Below, piece after piece: positions 50,398 through 61,513 of a DNA stretch of 64,000 bases. The position numbers and the translations under genes were made by a program. Within the stretch, counting starts at the first letter, position 1. The number at the start of each line of letters is the position of its first letter. Source of the DNA: Acidimicrobiaceae bacterium (GTDB lineage Bacteria; Actinomycetota; Acidimicrobiia; Acidimicrobiales; RAAP-2); contig CANGPS010000004.1 of assembly GCA_947456245.1 (NCBI GenBank), positions 27,253 through 91,252 of the forward strand, read 5' to 3'. Below the pieces are notes generated by a model. The model did no database searches. It saw nothing but the letters and a program-made list of their open reading frames with translations, and was not told where the DNA came from.

Positions 50398-51186
50398 TCA
50401 TCGGCCGCTCTCCGCAGCCATCGGTGCAGCAGCGCCGAGAAGCCGACCATCGTGGGTCAGCGGCTCCAAGCGCATGCCGTCGCTATCAATCCATTGCGCC
50501 CGCCTGTTGGCTCTGACGAGCCTCAGGTTCGGGGAAATACCTCGCAGGAGCTCAGCGGGGCGAACCCCCCTGGGCTTGGTGGCCAGCTCTGCGTTGAGCC
50601 GGAACGTCCCGGGGCTCGAACCGCCCCCTTCGACATCAAGGCTCTGGATGCTCGGGCGTAGGTCGTCAGTGACACGACGCCCCTTGCGCTCCCGCTCGAT
50701 GGGGACCGAGTCGGCGTCGAGCAGGGTCGCGACCCGCTCAACCAGCTCTGTCTCCGTCATCCCGGTGACCTCCACGATCCAAGAACATGATGTTACCTGC
50801 TCTTGGAGGCTGGTCCGATCCTCCCCGATCGGAGCTGCCGTGACCACGGTCAGGCCGTCAGGGAGCAGAGCGTCAAGCAGACTCCCAACCGCGAGCGCGT
50901 CGTCGGCCGTCGCCTCCGGGCTGACGACCGGGCCAATCGATCGCTCTCCGGGGATGGCGAAGCGCAGATCGGTGTACTCGGCCCCCGACTCGCAACCGGT
51001 GGGGAGGGCGAGCGAGAAGGCGAGCAGCGGTCGCGGATTGAACCCCTCGGAGTAGGCGATCGGCAATCGCGCCCGACGGAGCGCCCGCTCCCAGGCCCGG
51101 GCATTGTCCCGTTGGGAGGTGTACCGGATCCGACCGGTCTTCGTGTACCGCACCCGAAGGCGCTCAGGCAGCCGCTGCACGGTCAT
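50398..51186 (-). CDS. TIGR03936 family radical SAM-linked protein (DUF2344)
   Basis: The 262-residue protein of unknown function has an N-terminal DUF2344 domain recognised by RVRYTKTGRIRYTSQRDNARAWERALRRA and YSEGFNPRPLLAFSLALPTG in consecutive positions. It overlaps the radical SAM gene by four bases. The pair is fused in some bacteria and usually placed before rne/rplU-rpmA, as here. A role in RNA or protein modification is suspected from context only. Confidence 0.92.
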   Translation of the reverse strand: MTVQRLPERLRVRYTKTGRIRYTSQRDNARAWERALRRARLPIAYSEGFNPRPLLAFSLALPTGCESGAEYTDLRFAIPGERSIGPVVSPEATADDALAVGSLLDALLPDGLTVVTAAPIGEDRTSLQEQVTSCSWIVEVTGMTETELVERVATLLDADSVPIERERKGRRVTDDLRPSIQSLDVEGGGSSPGTFRLNAELATKPRGVRPAELLRGISPNLRLVRANRRAQWIDSDGMRLEPLTHDGRLLGAAAPMAAESGR

Positions 51187-53123
51187 GCAGGTCGGGTGCT
51201 GAGCGCGACCGGTGTCGGGCTCAGATCGAGACCCTGACCCGTGCCCTGACTACCGCCCGCCGGCGGCTGGTTCGAGGCGACCACGTGCTCGATCCCGAAG
51301 GTCGTGCAGGCGCCACAGTCGTAGCAGGGGGTCCACCGGCAATCCTCGATGCCCACCTCGGCGATGGCATCCTGGTACTCGCCCCAGAGGAAGTCAGGGT
51401 GGAGGCCGGCGGAGAGGTGGTCCCAGGGCAGCACCTCACCCTCATCACGGGTCCGGGTGGTGAGTGCGTCGAGATCGAGGCCCGCCTCGTCGAGCGCCGT
51501 GGTGAAGCGCTCGAGGTCGAAGTGCTCAGACCACTCCTGGAAGACGCCACCTTGCCTCCAGACCGACTCGATGACAGCTCCCATCCGTCGGTCGCCTCGA
51601 GACAGGATGCCCTCAGCCACCGTGGCGGCGGGCTCATGCCAGCGGATCTGGAGCCCACGGGTCAGTCGAGCCTCCTGGCGCAGCATCGCCACCTTGCGCT
51701 CGAGCTCCTCCTTCGAGTCCTGGCCGTGCCACTGGAAGGGGGTCTGCGCCTTGGGAACGAATCCCCCGACCGACGCGGTGACGGTCACGTTCTGGTGGTA
51801 GCGCTTTCCGATCTCCACGCATCGAGCACCGAGGCGGGCGATGCCGAGGACGTCGGCGTCCTCCTCCGTGGGCAGGCCGATCAGGAAGTAGAGCTTGACG
51901 CGACGCCAGCCTTGGCTGAAGGCGGCGTCCACCGCAGCGAAGAGGTCATCGTCCGTGATCAGCTTGTTGATCACCCGCCGCATCCGCCACGTCCCGCCCT
52001 CTGGTGCGAAGGTCAGGCCGGTTCTGCGCACCGAACCGATCGACGCGGCCGTCGAGACGGTGAAGGCATCCACACGAAGCGACGGGAGGCTGACCGAGAC
52101 ACGTCCATCGTTGCGAGGATCGCTGACGATCCCCGAGACGATCTCCTCGATTCCAGAGAAGTCGGCAGTCGACAGCGAGGTCAGCGCCACCTCGTCATAG
52201 CCCGTGCGCTCAAGACCGTTGGCCACCATGTCGGCGACCTGCGCCGCAGGCCGCTCCCGGACCGGACGGGTGATCATGCCGGCCTGGCAGAACCGGCAGC
52301 CTCTCGTGCAACCCCGGAAGACCTCGACGTTCAGTCGATCGTGGACCACCTCGGTCAGCGGCACCAGCTGGCTCTTGGGATAGGGCCATTCGCCGAGGTC
52401 CGCCACGGTGCGCTTCTCGACGACCGCAGGCGCGGCAGGATCGAGGATCTCGAGGCCGACCTGACGGATGCCCTCGAACACGGGTGCGTAGAGGCTCGGG
52501 ACGTACACCCCATCGACCCGGGCCAATGCCCGATGCAGGTCTCGCCGGGTGCGCTGGTCCTCCGGGATGGCGAGCCAATCCCCCACGGCGTCGGTGATCT
52601 CGGTCACCACCTCCTCGCCATCGCCGAGGACGACGGCATCGACGAAGTCGGCCATGGGCTCGGGGTTGTACGTGCAGTGGCCGCCGACGAGGACGATGGT
52701 GTCCGACGCCCCACGATCGGCGGTGCGGATCGGGATCCCACCGAGGTCGAGCATGTTGAGCACGTTTGTGAACGTCAGCTCGGCCGAGAGGTTGAAGGCG
52801 ATGAGGTCGAAGTCCCTGGCGGCCACGTGGTTCTCCACGCTGAAGAGGGGGATCCCCTCGGCCCGCATGGCGGTCTCCATGTCCGTCCACGGCGCATAGG
52901 TCCGCTCGGCGAGTGCGCGGGGGTTCTCGTTGAGGATCTCGTAGAGGATCTGCAGGCCCTGGTTCGGCAGGCCGATCTCGTAGGTGTCCGGATAGGCGAG
53001 CAGCCAGGACACCACGCCGGGGTCGTGCGAGGGGTATTGGGCCCCCATCTCGCCGCCCACGTATCGCGCTGGCTTCTCGACGGCGAACAGCAGCGGCTCG
53101 ATCTTGGTGAAGAGGGAGTTCAT
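51183..53123 (-). CDS. TIGR03960 family radical SAM protein
   Basis: The 646-residue enzyme has an N-terminal B12-binding-like region (to about 190), the radical SAM cluster motif CTRGCRFCQAG and a C-terminal Cys-rich knuckle CYDCGACTTFG. Family members are always next to or fused with the DUF2344 protein. Substrate unknown; a methylthiolation- or tRNA/ribosome-linked step is only a guess. ATG 53123 is the likely start. It lies about 40 bases after the mrdA stop. Confidence 0.92.
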   Translation of the reverse strand: MNSLFTKIEPLLFAVEKPARYVGGEMGAQYPSHDPGVVSWLLAYPDTYEIGLPNQGLQILYEILNENPRALAERTYAPWTDMETAMRAEGIPLFSVENHVAARDFDLIAFNLSAELTFTNVLNMLDLGGIPIRTADRGASDTIVLVGGHCTYNPEPMADFVDAVVLGDGEEVVTEITDAVGDWLAIPEDQRTRRDLHRALARVDGVYVPSLYAPVFEGIRQVGLEILDPAAPAVVEKRTVADLGEWPYPKSQLVPLTEVVHDRLNVEVFRGCTRGCRFCQAGMITRPVRERPAAQVADMVANGLERTGYDEVALTSLSTADFSGIEEIVSGIVSDPRNDGRVSVSLPSLRVDAFTVSTAASIGSVRRTGLTFAPEGGTWRMRRVINKLITDDDLFAAVDAAFSQGWRRVKLYFLIGLPTEEDADVLGIARLGARCVEIGKRYHQNVTVTASVGGFVPKAQTPFQWHGQDSKEELERKVAMLRQEARLTRGLQIRWHEPAATVAEGILSRGDRRMGAVIESVWRQGGVFQEWSEHFDLERFTTALDEAGLDLDALTTRTRDEGEVLPWDHLSAGLHPDFLWGEYQDAIAEVGIEDCRWTPCYDCGACTTFGIEHVVASNQPPAGGSQGTGQGLDLSPTPVALSTRPA

Positions 53124-53160
53124 CGTGGCCCGAGTCTACGGGCGTCGGCCCACGCCCGGC

Positions 53161-55242
53161 TCAGGGGCCAGGCGTGCCGGCGGGCGGGTTGGTCGTCGGC
53201 GGTGTGTTGGATGGAGGGTTGGTGGCTGTCGGCCACTGCACCGGACCGACGGGGTTGGCGGCGAGGTAGTTGAAGACCTTGGCCACCACGGGAGCGGCTG
53301 CCGCCGCGCCGTAGCCACCCTGGTTGATCACGCAGACCACGACGTAGCTCGGATCACTCCCCGGCCCGAAGCCGACGAACCATGAGTTCGGCTCGAGCCC
53401 GGGTGCGTTCGAGGCGGTGCCGGTCTTGCCGCCGACCGGGAAGGTGGCCATGTCGAAGTGGCCGAACTGCCGGAAGGTCTCGAAGGCTGTGCCGTTCTGG
53501 TCCTGGACCACGCCCATCAGGCCCTGCATGATCGGGTCCTTGGTCGCTGGGGTCAGCGGGATCTTGCCCGTGATCCTCGGCTCGTTCTTCGAGATCAGCC
53601 GCCCACCGGGCGAGACCACCCCGGCCGCCACCTGCGGCGCATAGCGGGTACCCCCGTTGACGAAGGTGGAGTAGGCAACCGCCATCTCGAGCGGTGTCGT
53701 CACCGTGGACCCCTGTCCGAAGGCCATCTCGATGTTGTCGCCGACGTACCAGGTCGTGTTGGGGAACGCGGTCGGGCTCTGGGCGTGGAGCTGCTCGCGC
53801 ACCGACTTCGAGTCGACGCGGCCGAGCGCCGCACCCGGGAGGTCGACGCCAGAGGGCATGCCGATCCCGTACTGCGCCGCCATCTTCTGGATCGGCTCGG
53901 TCCCGTACTTCGACGGCTGGACGGCGAACAGGTAGCCGATGTTGTAGAAGTAGTAGTCCGACGATGCCGCCAGCGCCATCGGGAGGTTCACCATCCCGAG
54001 CCCTCCGGCCTCATCGTCGTGGAACGTGCAGCCGGCACCGTGCACCTGGCATCCCGGGGTCACGAACTTCCCCGTGTCGTTCACGTACTGGTTCGCCGCC
54101 ATCAGCCCGGACTGGAGCTGTGCGGTGGCCGTGATCATCTTGAAGGTCGAGCCCGGGGTGTACAGCCCGTTGGTGGCGTAGTTGTTGAGCGCTCCCGAGG
54201 CCAGCACCGAGTCGAGGTCCGCCTGCGAGATCCCTCTCACCCACGAGGTCAGGTCGAACGTCGGATAGCTCGCCATGGCCAGGATGGCCCCGGAGTGGGG
54301 GTCGAGGACGACGGCAGCACCGTCGGGTGCCGGCGGGATCTTGCCCGAGCGCTTGTCCACCGTCTGGCGGTCCTCGAGCACCTGGGCCTCGAGGTCGCGC
54401 TGGACCTCCTGCTGGAGTCCGAGGTCGACGTTGAGCACCAGGGTGTCACCAGCGGTGGGTCGGGTCGCGGCGACCACTCCCTTGACGTCGCCCTTGTAGT
54501 CGACCTGGATCGACTCGGAGCCGTCCTTCCCCCTCAGCACCGACTGGTAGAAGTTCTCCACGCCGGTCTTGCCGAAGATCGAGGCCTGGCTGTAGCCGTC
54601 CTTCTTGTGGGCCTTGAGCTCCGATGCCGAGATGGCGCCCGTGTAGCCGAGGATGTGGGCCGCGAGCGACCCTCCCTGCGGATAGTCCCGGCTCGACGAC
54701 TGCTCGACGCTCACGCCGGGGTAGTCGCCTGGGTGCTCCTGGAGGAACTGGATCGTCTCGATCGGAGCCGACGCCATGACCGGAGCCGGCTGGTAGGGGT
54801 CGAACTTGGGATCACGCAGGATGGCCTTGACTTGAGCCGGGGTCTTGCCCACGAGCGCCGCGACCTGTCCGATCACCTCTGGGTGCTGTTGCGCGACCTC
54901 ACGGGACAGCACGATGTTCTGGGCCACCTCGTTGCCGACGAGGATCGTTCCCGATCGGGCCGTGATGAGCCCTCGAGGCGCCGGAAGCGGCACCACCCGG
55001 AGCTTGTTGGCGGTCTCGGCCCGCTTGAAGCTGCTGGCATTGACCACCTGGAGGCTGAACAGTCGGAGCACCATGGCCGAGAAGAGCATCAGGGCGACGA
55101 TGCCGATGATGACGAGTCGGAGGTCAGGGCGGGTGGGGATCTCGTCGGGCGACGGCACGATGTCCGCCATCGACACACCACGCCGCTCACGGATCCTCGG
55201 CTGGCTCCGCCGACGTCCGAGCCTGGTCGAGTAGCGACTCAC
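53161..55242 (-). CDS. mrdA: Penicillin-binding protein 2 (elongasome transpeptidase)
   Basis: The 693-residue class B PBP has a short basic cytosolic arm, one TM helix (about 44-64), PBP dimer domain and a transpeptidase domain with PGSTFKM (Ser-x-x-Lys), ASSDYYFYN (the SxD form usual in PBP2) and GGKTGTAS. It ends in a Pro/Thr/Asn-rich tail of about 25 residues. It crosslinks lateral wall peptidoglycan with RodA. GTG 55242 overlaps the mreD stop by four bases; ATG 55170 would lose the basic arm. rodA is not in the window: the radical SAM gene follows instead. Confidence 0.93.
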   Translation of the reverse strand: MSRYSTRLGRRRSQPRIRERRGVSMADIVPSPDEIPTRPDLRLVIIGIVALMLFSAMVLRLFSLQVVNASSFKRAETANKLRVVPLPAPRGLITARSGTILVGNEVAQNIVLSREVAQQHPEVIGQVAALVGKTPAQVKAILRDPKFDPYQPAPVMASAPIETIQFLQEHPGDYPGVSVEQSSSRDYPQGGSLAAHILGYTGAISASELKAHKKDGYSQASIFGKTGVENFYQSVLRGKDGSESIQVDYKGDVKGVVAATRPTAGDTLVLNVDLGLQQEVQRDLEAQVLEDRQTVDKRSGKIPPAPDGAAVVLDPHSGAILAMASYPTFDLTSWVRGISQADLDSVLASGALNNYATNGLYTPGSTFKMITATAQLQSGLMAANQYVNDTGKFVTPGCQVHGAGCTFHDDEAGGLGMVNLPMALAASSDYYFYNIGYLFAVQPSKYGTEPIQKMAAQYGIGMPSGVDLPGAALGRVDSKSVREQLHAQSPTAFPNTTWYVGDNIEMAFGQGSTVTTPLEMAVAYSTFVNGGTRYAPQVAAGVVSPGGRLISKNEPRITGKIPLTPATKDPIMQGLMGVVQDQNGTAFETFRQFGHFDMATFPVGGKTGTASNAPGLEPNSWFVGFGPGSDPSYVVVCVINQGGYGAAAAAPVVAKVFNYLAANPVGPVQWPTATNPPSNTPPTTNPPAGTPGP

Positions 55243-55778
55243 CACGCGGCCCGTCGGCGGCGCGGACGGCGCTCTCCACCCTCGGCCCCGAGGGCCCAGC
55301 GGACTGACCACAGCATCGGCATCATCAACGATGCTGCCACCACCACCTCGAGAAGTGTCAGCACCAGGTAGTCGATGGAGGCGAACCCGTCAGAACCCAT
55401 GAGCCATCCGAGGACCCCGTAGAGCAGGACTCCCATCAGGCCGGCGGCAGCACCCAAGCCCGGACCCACCCAGAACACCTGCCCGGACCCCACCACGACG
55501 CCGCGCTGCTCGAGCAGGCCGGCCAGGTAGCCGATGATGGTGCCGACGAGGGCCGAGAGCCCGAAGGGTGTCGGCAGGAGGCAGTCGATCCAGAGCCCTG
55601 CGGCGAATCCGGACACCGCTCCGACCCCTGGACCGGCGACCAGACCGGCCGCGGCAGGGACGAGCCAGATGATCTCAGGGTGCACGTGGCTGATGGTGAT
55701 GCTGTCGAGGAGACCCGCCTGCAGCGAGATGGTCACCAGCATGACGAGAGCCATCCGCAGGCCGACGCGGCCGCTCAC
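55239..55778 (-). CDS. mreD: Rod shape-determining protein MreD
   Basis: The 179-residue integral membrane protein has about five hydrophobic segments; the FAAGLWIDCLLPTPFGLSAL stretch is the MreD hallmark. The C-terminus is Arg-rich. It joins MreC in the elongasome. Overlaps mreC and mrdA by four bases each. Confidence 0.92.
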   Translation of the reverse strand: MSGRVGLRMALVMLVTISLQAGLLDSITISHVHPEIIWLVPAAAGLVAGPGVGAVSGFAAGLWIDCLLPTPFGLSALVGTIIGYLAGLLEQRGVVVGSGQVFWVGPGLGAAAGLMGVLLYGVLGWLMGSDGFASIDYLVLTLLEVVVAASLMMPMLWSVRWALGAEGGERRPRRRRAAW

Positions 55779-56605
55779 CGCGCCGGGACCCAGATGACGA
55801 TGTCGACGAAGGCCAGGTGGTCAAGGTCGGCGGCCGGCGTGAGATCGATCGCCATCTGGATCGAGTTCACGGGCGTCGACGCCGAGCGCACCGTCCCCAC
55901 CGGGATCCCCGCTGGATACTCCGCACCGTTCAGACCGTTGGTGTACACGGTCTGGCCGACGCGGATCTTGCTGTGCGGTGCGACGAAGTCGACGCTCAGC
56001 GGGCGACCGGATGCGGCACCGTTGACCACGCCGTAGGTGCTCGTGCGACCGAAGACCCCACCCACGTGGGAGGCACCGTCGGTGACCAGGCGGACGGTCG
56101 AGGAGTGTCCCTTGGTGTCGATGACCTGGCCGACGAGGCCGCCGCCGCCGACGACCGGCATGCCGACGGCCACGCCGTCGGTGGTGCCCTTGTTGACCGT
56201 CATCGTGGCGGCAAAGTTCGAGACATCGATCGACGTGGTGGCGGCGGTGACGGTCTTGAGCGATCCGAGGAACGGCACATCCTGCAGCGCCGTGAGCTCC
56301 TTGAGCTGCTGGACCTGGAAGGCCGTCGACGTGCGCTGCTGCTCGAGTCGGCCGATGGTCGCCCGCAGTCGCCCGTTCTCGGAGGAGACCGCGCCGTAGT
56401 TGATCGCTCCGGCGAAGAGGTTGCCGATGGGACGGGTCACCGCGTCGACCACGCTGACGACCGGCGAGACCACCGCAGAGCCGACGGACTTCACCGCACC
56501 CACGATGCCGCTCGACGCCTGCCCGCTGAAGGCGATCAGGATGATCGAGATCAGCGTCAGCGCGACGAAGGTGGTGATCGAACGACGTGTGCGACGGGTC
56601 GCCAC
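55775..56605 (-). CDS. mreC: Rod shape-determining protein MreC
   Basis: The 276-residue protein has one TM helix (about 12-30), a coiled-coil (about 70-105, NGRLRATIGRLEQQRTSTAF in part) and beta-barrel periplasmic/extracellular domains (VNKGTTDGVAVGMPVVGGG, GLVGQVIDTKGHSSTVRLVT). It connects MreB to PBP2. Stops four bases into mreD; starts 19 bases after mreB. Confidence 0.95.
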   Translation of the reverse strand: MATRRTRRSITTFVALTLISIILIAFSGQASSGIVGAVKSVGSAVVSPVVSVVDAVTRPIGNLFAGAINYGAVSSENGRLRATIGRLEQQRTSTAFQVQQLKELTALQDVPFLGSLKTVTAATTSIDVSNFAATMTVNKGTTDGVAVGMPVVGGGGLVGQVIDTKGHSSTVRLVTDGASHVGGVFGRTSTYGVVNGAASGRPLSVDFVAPHSKIRVGQTVYTNGLNGAEYPAGIPVGTVRSASTPVNSIQMAIDLTPAADLDHLAFVDIVIWVPAR

Positions 56606-56624
56606 AGGACCAGCCCCTCGCTGC

Positions 56625-57656
56625 TCAGCGCGAAGAGGAGGAGATCAGCACCCGCTTGAGGGCCTCGAACTCCTCGAGGCACTGACCGCTGCCGATGGCC
56701 ACGCAGTTCAGCGGGTCGCGTGCGACCACGATCGGCATGCCGGTCTCGCTCTGGATGCGGGCATCGAGTCCGTGAAGCAGAGCGCCACCACCGGTCAGCA
56801 CGATCCCCTGCTCCATGATGTCGGACGAGAGCTCGGGCGGCGTCCGGTCGAGGGTGACCTTGACCGCGTCGATGATGGCCGTGACGGGCTCCTCGATCGC
56901 CTCTCTGATCTGCTCGGTGGAGATCACCACGGTCTTGGGGAGGCCCGAGACCAGGTCGCGTCCGCGGATCTCGGCCCGCAGCTCCTCCTGGAGCGGGAAG
57001 GCCGAGCCCAGGGCGATCTTGAGTTCCTCAGCCGTCCGCTCGCCGAGGGCGAGGCTGAACTCCTTGCGGACATAGCTCACGATCGCCTCGTCGAGCTCGT
57101 CGCCGGCGAGCTTGATGGACTGGCTCGTCACGATGCCGCCGAGGGAGATGACCGCGACCTCGGTGGTGCCGCCGCCGATGTCGACGACCATGTTCCCGGT
57201 CGGCTCGTGGACTGGCAGACCGGCGCCGATGGCAGCCGCCATGGGCTCTTCGATGATGTAGGCCTTGCGGGCACCGGCGTACTCCGCCGCCTCCATGACC
57301 GCCCGCTGCTCGACGCCCGTGATGCCCGAAGGGACGCAGATGACCATGCGGGGCTTGGCGAAGCGACGCTGGTGCACGCGGTGGATGAAGTACCGGAGCA
57401 TCTTCTCGCAGATCTCGAAGTCGGCGATGACGCCGTCCTTGAGCGGTCGGATGGCCTGGATGTTGCTCGGCGTGCGACCGATCATCCGCTTGGCCTCGGA
57501 GCCGACGGCCAGCGGACGGCCGTCCTTGACGTCGACGGCGACGACCGACGGCTCGTTCAGGATGATGCCGCGGCCGCGCACATAGACGAGCGTGTTGGCC
57601 GTTCCGAGGTCGACGGCCATGTCCCGTCCGAGGAGGAAGAGATGGTTGTCAGGCAT
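56625..57656 (-). CDS. mreB: Rod shape-determining actin-like protein MreB
   Basis: The 343-residue actin homologue that organises lateral wall growth has phosphate-binding loops VDLGTANT and DIGGGTTEV and the GGGALLHGLD adenosine segment. It indicates a rod-shaped or at least elongating cell. First gene of mreBCD-mrdA; the 117-base upstream gap holds the ndk hairpin and the likely promoter. Confidence 0.97.
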   Translation of the reverse strand: MPDNHLFLLGRDMAVDLGTANTLVYVRGRGIILNEPSVVAVDVKDGRPLAVGSEAKRMIGRTPSNIQAIRPLKDGVIADFEICEKMLRYFIHRVHQRRFAKPRMVICVPSGITGVEQRAVMEAAEYAGARKAYIIEEPMAAAIGAGLPVHEPTGNMVVDIGGGTTEVAVISLGGIVTSQSIKLAGDELDEAIVSYVRKEFSLALGERTAEELKIALGSAFPLQEELRAEIRGRDLVSGLPKTVVISTEQIREAIEEPVTAIIDAVKVTLDRTPPELSSDIMEQGIVLTGGGALLHGLDARIQSETGMPIVVARDPLNCVAIGSGQCLEEFEALKRVLISSSSR

Positions 57657-57744
57657 GAATGAAAAGCGTCCTCTCGAGGGCGCTCCGACGCCGACGGCAT
57701 CGGGTCAGAGGTCCTCGTTCTCCCCCCAAGGCTACGAGACAGCG

Positions 57745-57764
57745 CTGCGCCGCACAAGGCGCAG
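57745..57764 (-). terminator. Hairpin after ndk
   Basis: Seven-base perfect arms CTGCGCC/GGCGCAG with a 6-base loop begin about ten bases past the ndk stop on the - strand. No U-tract follows. It probably separates ndk from mreB transcription. Confidence 0.5.
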
Positions 57765-57773
57765 GCCGCGCCG

Positions 57774-58184
57774 TCAGGCCAGGCCGGGGAACCAGAGGGC
57801 GATCTCGCGCTCTGCCGACTCCGGGGAGTCTGACCCGTGGATGAGGTTCTCCCCCATCTCGAGGGCCAGATCGCCGCGGATCGTTCCGGGCGCGGCCTCC
57901 TTGGGGTTGGTCGCCCCCATGAGGGTGCGGACCACCTTGTAGGTGTCGGCAGGACCCTCGATCACCATGACCATGGCCGGCGAACGGGTGATGAAGTCCA
58001 CCAGCTCACCGAAGAACGGCTTGTCGGCGTGCTCCCCGTAGTGGGTCTCGGCCACCTCCCGGGGGATCGCCCGCAGCTCCGCTGCTGCGATCGAGAGACC
58101 CTTTCGCTCGAGGCGAGCGATGATCTCTCCGGTGAGACGGCGCTCGACGCCGTCAGGCTTCACGATGACAAGGGTCCTATCCAC
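57774..58184 (-). CDS. ndk: Nucleoside diphosphate kinase
   Basis: Equilibrates NTP/NDP pools by way of a phospho-His intermediate. The 136-residue protein has [10 protein letters not shown] at the start and the active-site His116 in [16 protein letters not shown]. Location after folC is common in actinobacteria (folC-ndk). 43 bases separate it from folC. Confidence 0.97.
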   Translation of the reverse strand: MDRTLVIVKPDGVERRLTGEIIARLERKGLSIAAAELRAIPREVAETHYGEHADKPFFGELVDFITRSPAMVMVIEGPADTYKVVRTLMGATNPKEAAPGTIRGDLALEMGENLIHGSDSPESAEREIALWFPGLA

Positions 58185-58227
58185 GAGGCACGACCCTAGC
58201 AGCGGTGCAGGCCACCACCGACCAGGT

Positions 58228-59556
58228 TCAGCCGTCGCGCCCGAGGCTCCGGAGCAGCTCCGCCCTCGCCTCGCCGACGACGTAGAGCGAGCCGGTGACG
58301 AGCAGCAGGCCGCCGTCGGAGACCAGCTCGAGTCCGACTCGGACCCCCTCGACGATCGAGCCAGCGACCTCTGCGGTGACGCCGAGGCCGGCGGCCGCCC
58401 CCATCACGGTCTCCGCCGCCATCGCCCGCGGGGTCACAGGCGCGACGCACACCACGTGATCGATCCCGACCGCGACGAGCGGTCTGAGGATGGCGGCGGG
58501 ATCACGGCCCTCGAGCATGCCGAGCACGGCCACCCGGCGACCCTCGACGCTGAACCCCTCCTGGAGCGCCGTCGCGAGCGCCTCGGCCCCAGATGGGTTG
58601 TGGGCCCCATCGACGACGACGAGCGGCTGGCTGCCGAGCACCTCGAGGCGACCGGGGACGGCCACCGATCCGAGAGCCGCCTCGACCACCTCTTGCGCCG
58701 GAGCCCAGCCGAGGAACGCCGCCACCGCTCCGAGGGCGACGGCGGCGTTCTGGCCCTGATGGCTGCCGTGCAGCGGGATCAGCACGTCGTCGCAGGACCC
58801 ACCCGGCACGGTGAGGTCGACCAGCCGGCCACCGACCGCCAGGCGGTCGGACGTGCATGCCATCTCCGTGCCATAGCGCCAGAGGCCCGCCGCACCGACG
58901 GCGTCGCACCGGCGATCGACCACCTCGGCCACGTCGTCGGCGACCGGACCGAGCACCACGGTCGCCCCCGGGGCGATGATGCCAGCCTTGTCCGCGGCGA
59001 TCTCGACCTCGGTGTCGCCCAGGACCTGGGTGTGGTCGAGACCGATGCTGGTGAGCACCGCCACGGCGGCGTCGATGACGTTTGTCGAGTCCCAGGTCCC
59101 ACCCAGGCCGACCTCGACCACGGCCACGTCCACCGCCACGTCGGCGAAGTGCAGGAACGCCGCCACGGTCAGCAGCTCGAACCGGGTCAGAGGCTCAGAG
59201 AGCATCGGCTCGATCATGCGAAGCCGCTCGAGCAGGTCGAGGAGCGAGTCGTCATCGATGGGCGCAGCGTTCCACGCGATCCGCTCGTTGACGTGGTGGA
59301 GGTTGGGGCTGGTGTAGCTGCCCACCGACAGCCCGCTCTCGACGAGCAGGGCGGTCACCATGGCGGTCGTGGACCCCTTTCCGTTGGTGCCGGTCACATG
59401 GATCGACCGGTACGCCGTCTGTGGGTCACCGAGAAGGGCGAGAGCCTCGCGCATCCCGTCGAGCGAGGGCAGCGAGCGTCGTGTCGGGGCGACCCGTTCG
59501 TAGTCGATGTGGCCGTCGAGCCAGCTCAGGCCGGACTCGAGCGAGGCGAAGGCCAC
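58228..59556 (-). CDS. folC: Folylpolyglutamate synthase/dihydrofolate synthase
   Basis: The 442-residue Mur-ligase-like enzyme adds glutamates to folates (and may make dihydrofolate). It has the P-loop [24 protein letters not shown], the [10 protein letters not shown] block and [15 protein letters not shown] 59556 is chosen, 14 bases after the clpX stop; the frame runs back to 59670 but over clpX. No good binding site, so the start is uncertain by some codons. Confidence 0.94.
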   Translation of the reverse strand: MAFASLESGLSWLDGHIDYERVAPTRRSLPSLDGMREALALLGDPQTAYRSIHVTGTNGKGSTTAMVTALLVESGLSVGSYTSPNLHHVNERIAWNAAPIDDDSLLDLLERLRMIEPMLSEPLTRFELLTVAAFLHFADVAVDVAVVEVGLGGTWDSTNVIDAAVAVLTSIGLDHTQVLGDTEVEIAADKAGIIAPGATVVLGPVADDVAEVVDRRCDAVGAAGLWRYGTEMACTSDRLAVGGRLVDLTVPGGSCDDVLIPLHGSHQGQNAAVALGAVAAFLGWAPAQEVVEAALGSVAVPGRLEVLGSQPLVVVDGAHNPSGAEALATALQEGFSVEGRRVAVLGMLEGRDPAAILRPLVAVGIDHVVCVAPVTPRAMAAETVMGAAAGLGVTAEVAGSIVEGVRVGLELVSDGGLLLVTGSLYVVGEARAELLRSLGRDG

Positions 59557-59570
59557 CGAGGAGGAGAGGA

Positions 59571-60842
59571 TCAGGAGGCGGCGCGCCGGGTGCGCGTCGC
59601 CTTCTTCTTCTCGATGGGCACCAGCGTCGGACTGACGCGGTCCAGGACCACCGAGGCGTCGATCACGCACTTCGACACGTCGGTGCGGCTCGGCAGGTCG
59701 TACATCACGTCGAGGAGGACCTCCTCGAGGATGGCACGGAGGCCCCGGGCTCCCGTGCCGCGCAGCAGTGCCTGGTCGGCAACCGCCTCGAGCGCGTCGA
59801 GGGTGATCTCGAGCTCGACCCCGTCGAGCTCGAAGACTCGCTGGTATTGGCGCACCAGCGAGTTGCGGGGCTCGACGAGGATCTGCACGAGCATCTCGAG
59901 CGTCAGCGGGCTCACGGCAGTGACGACCGGCAGGCGGCCGATGAACTCTGGGATCATCCCGTACTTGATGAGGTCCTCGGGCAGGACGTTGCGCAGCACC
60001 TCGGGGTCGGCAGACTCCGTGGCCCCAATCTCGGCGCGGAAGCCGATCGACTTGCGCCCGATGCGCTGCGAGATGACCTTGTCGAGACCAGCGAAGGCCC
60101 CACCGCAGATGAACAGCACGTTGGTGGTGTTGATCTGGATGAACTCCTGCTGAGGGTGCTTGCGCCCGCCCTGCGGCGGGACCGAGGCCACGGTGCCCTC
60201 CATGATCTTGAGCAGCGCCTGCTGGACGCCCTCGCCCGAGACGTCGCGGGTGATCGACGGGTTCTCGCTCTTGCGGGCCACCTTGTCGATCTCGTCGATG
60301 TAGATGATGCCGGTCTCGGCGCGCTTGACGTCCCAGTCGGCGGCCTGGATGAGCTTGAGCAGGATGTTCTCGACGTCCTCGCCCACGTACCCGGCCTCGG
60401 TCAGCGCGGTGGCGTCGGCGATGGCGAACGGCACGTTGAGCATCCGGGCCAGCGTCTGGGCGAGCAGGGTCTTGCCGCAGCCCGTGGGGCCGAGCAGGAG
60501 GATGTTGGACTTGGCGAGCTCCACGGCGTCGTCGCCGGTGACGGGAGTGGCGTGGATGCGCTTGTAGTGGTTGTAGACAGCGACCGAGAGGCTCTTCTTG
60601 GCCGACTCCTGGCCGATGATGTACTCATCGAGGAACTCGGAGATCTCTCGGGGCTTGGGGAGGTCCTCGAGGCTGACATCAGCTCCGTCGGAGAACTCCT
60701 CGGCGATGATGTCGTTGCACAGGTCGATGCACTCGTCGCAGATGTAGACGCTGGGTCCCGCGATCAGCTTCTTGACCTGCTTCTGCGACTTGCTGCAGAA
60801 GCTGCACTTGACGAGGTCTGTCCCCTCGCCGAACTTCGCCAC
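59571..60842 (-). CDS. clpX: ATP-dependent Clp protease ATP-binding subunit ClpX
   Basis: AAA+ unfoldase that feeds substrates to ClpP. The 423-residue protein has the N-terminal zinc domain ([15 protein letters not shown]), Walker A GPTGCGKT, Walker [10 protein letters not shown], the pore loop GYVGED and IGF loop (RKSIGFRAE) for ClpP docking. 44 bases after clpP, in the tig-clpP-clpX order. Confidence 0.97.
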   Translation of the reverse strand: MAKFGEGTDLVKCSFCSKSQKQVKKLIAGPSVYICDECIDLCNDIIAEEFSDGADVSLEDLPKPREISEFLDEYIIGQESAKKSLSVAVYNHYKRIHATPVTGDDAVELAKSNILLLGPTGCGKTLLAQTLARMLNVPFAIADATALTEAGYVGEDVENILLKLIQAADWDVKRAETGIIYIDEIDKVARKSENPSITRDVSGEGVQQALLKIMEGTVASVPPQGGRKHPQQEFIQINTTNVLFICGGAFAGLDKVISQRIGRKSIGFRAEIGATESADPEVLRNVLPEDLIKYGMIPEFIGRLPVVTAVSPLTLEMLVQILVEPRNSLVRQYQRVFELDGVELEITLDALEAVADQALLRGTGARGLRAILEEVLLDVMYDLPSRTDVSKCVIDASVVLDRVSPTLVPIEKKKATRTRRAAS

Positions 60843-60886
60843 GTGTCCCCTCCTCGGCCGTCGGTCCTAGGACCCGATGCTCAACC

Positions 60887-61512
<626 letters not shown>

Positions 61513-61513
<1 letters not shown>
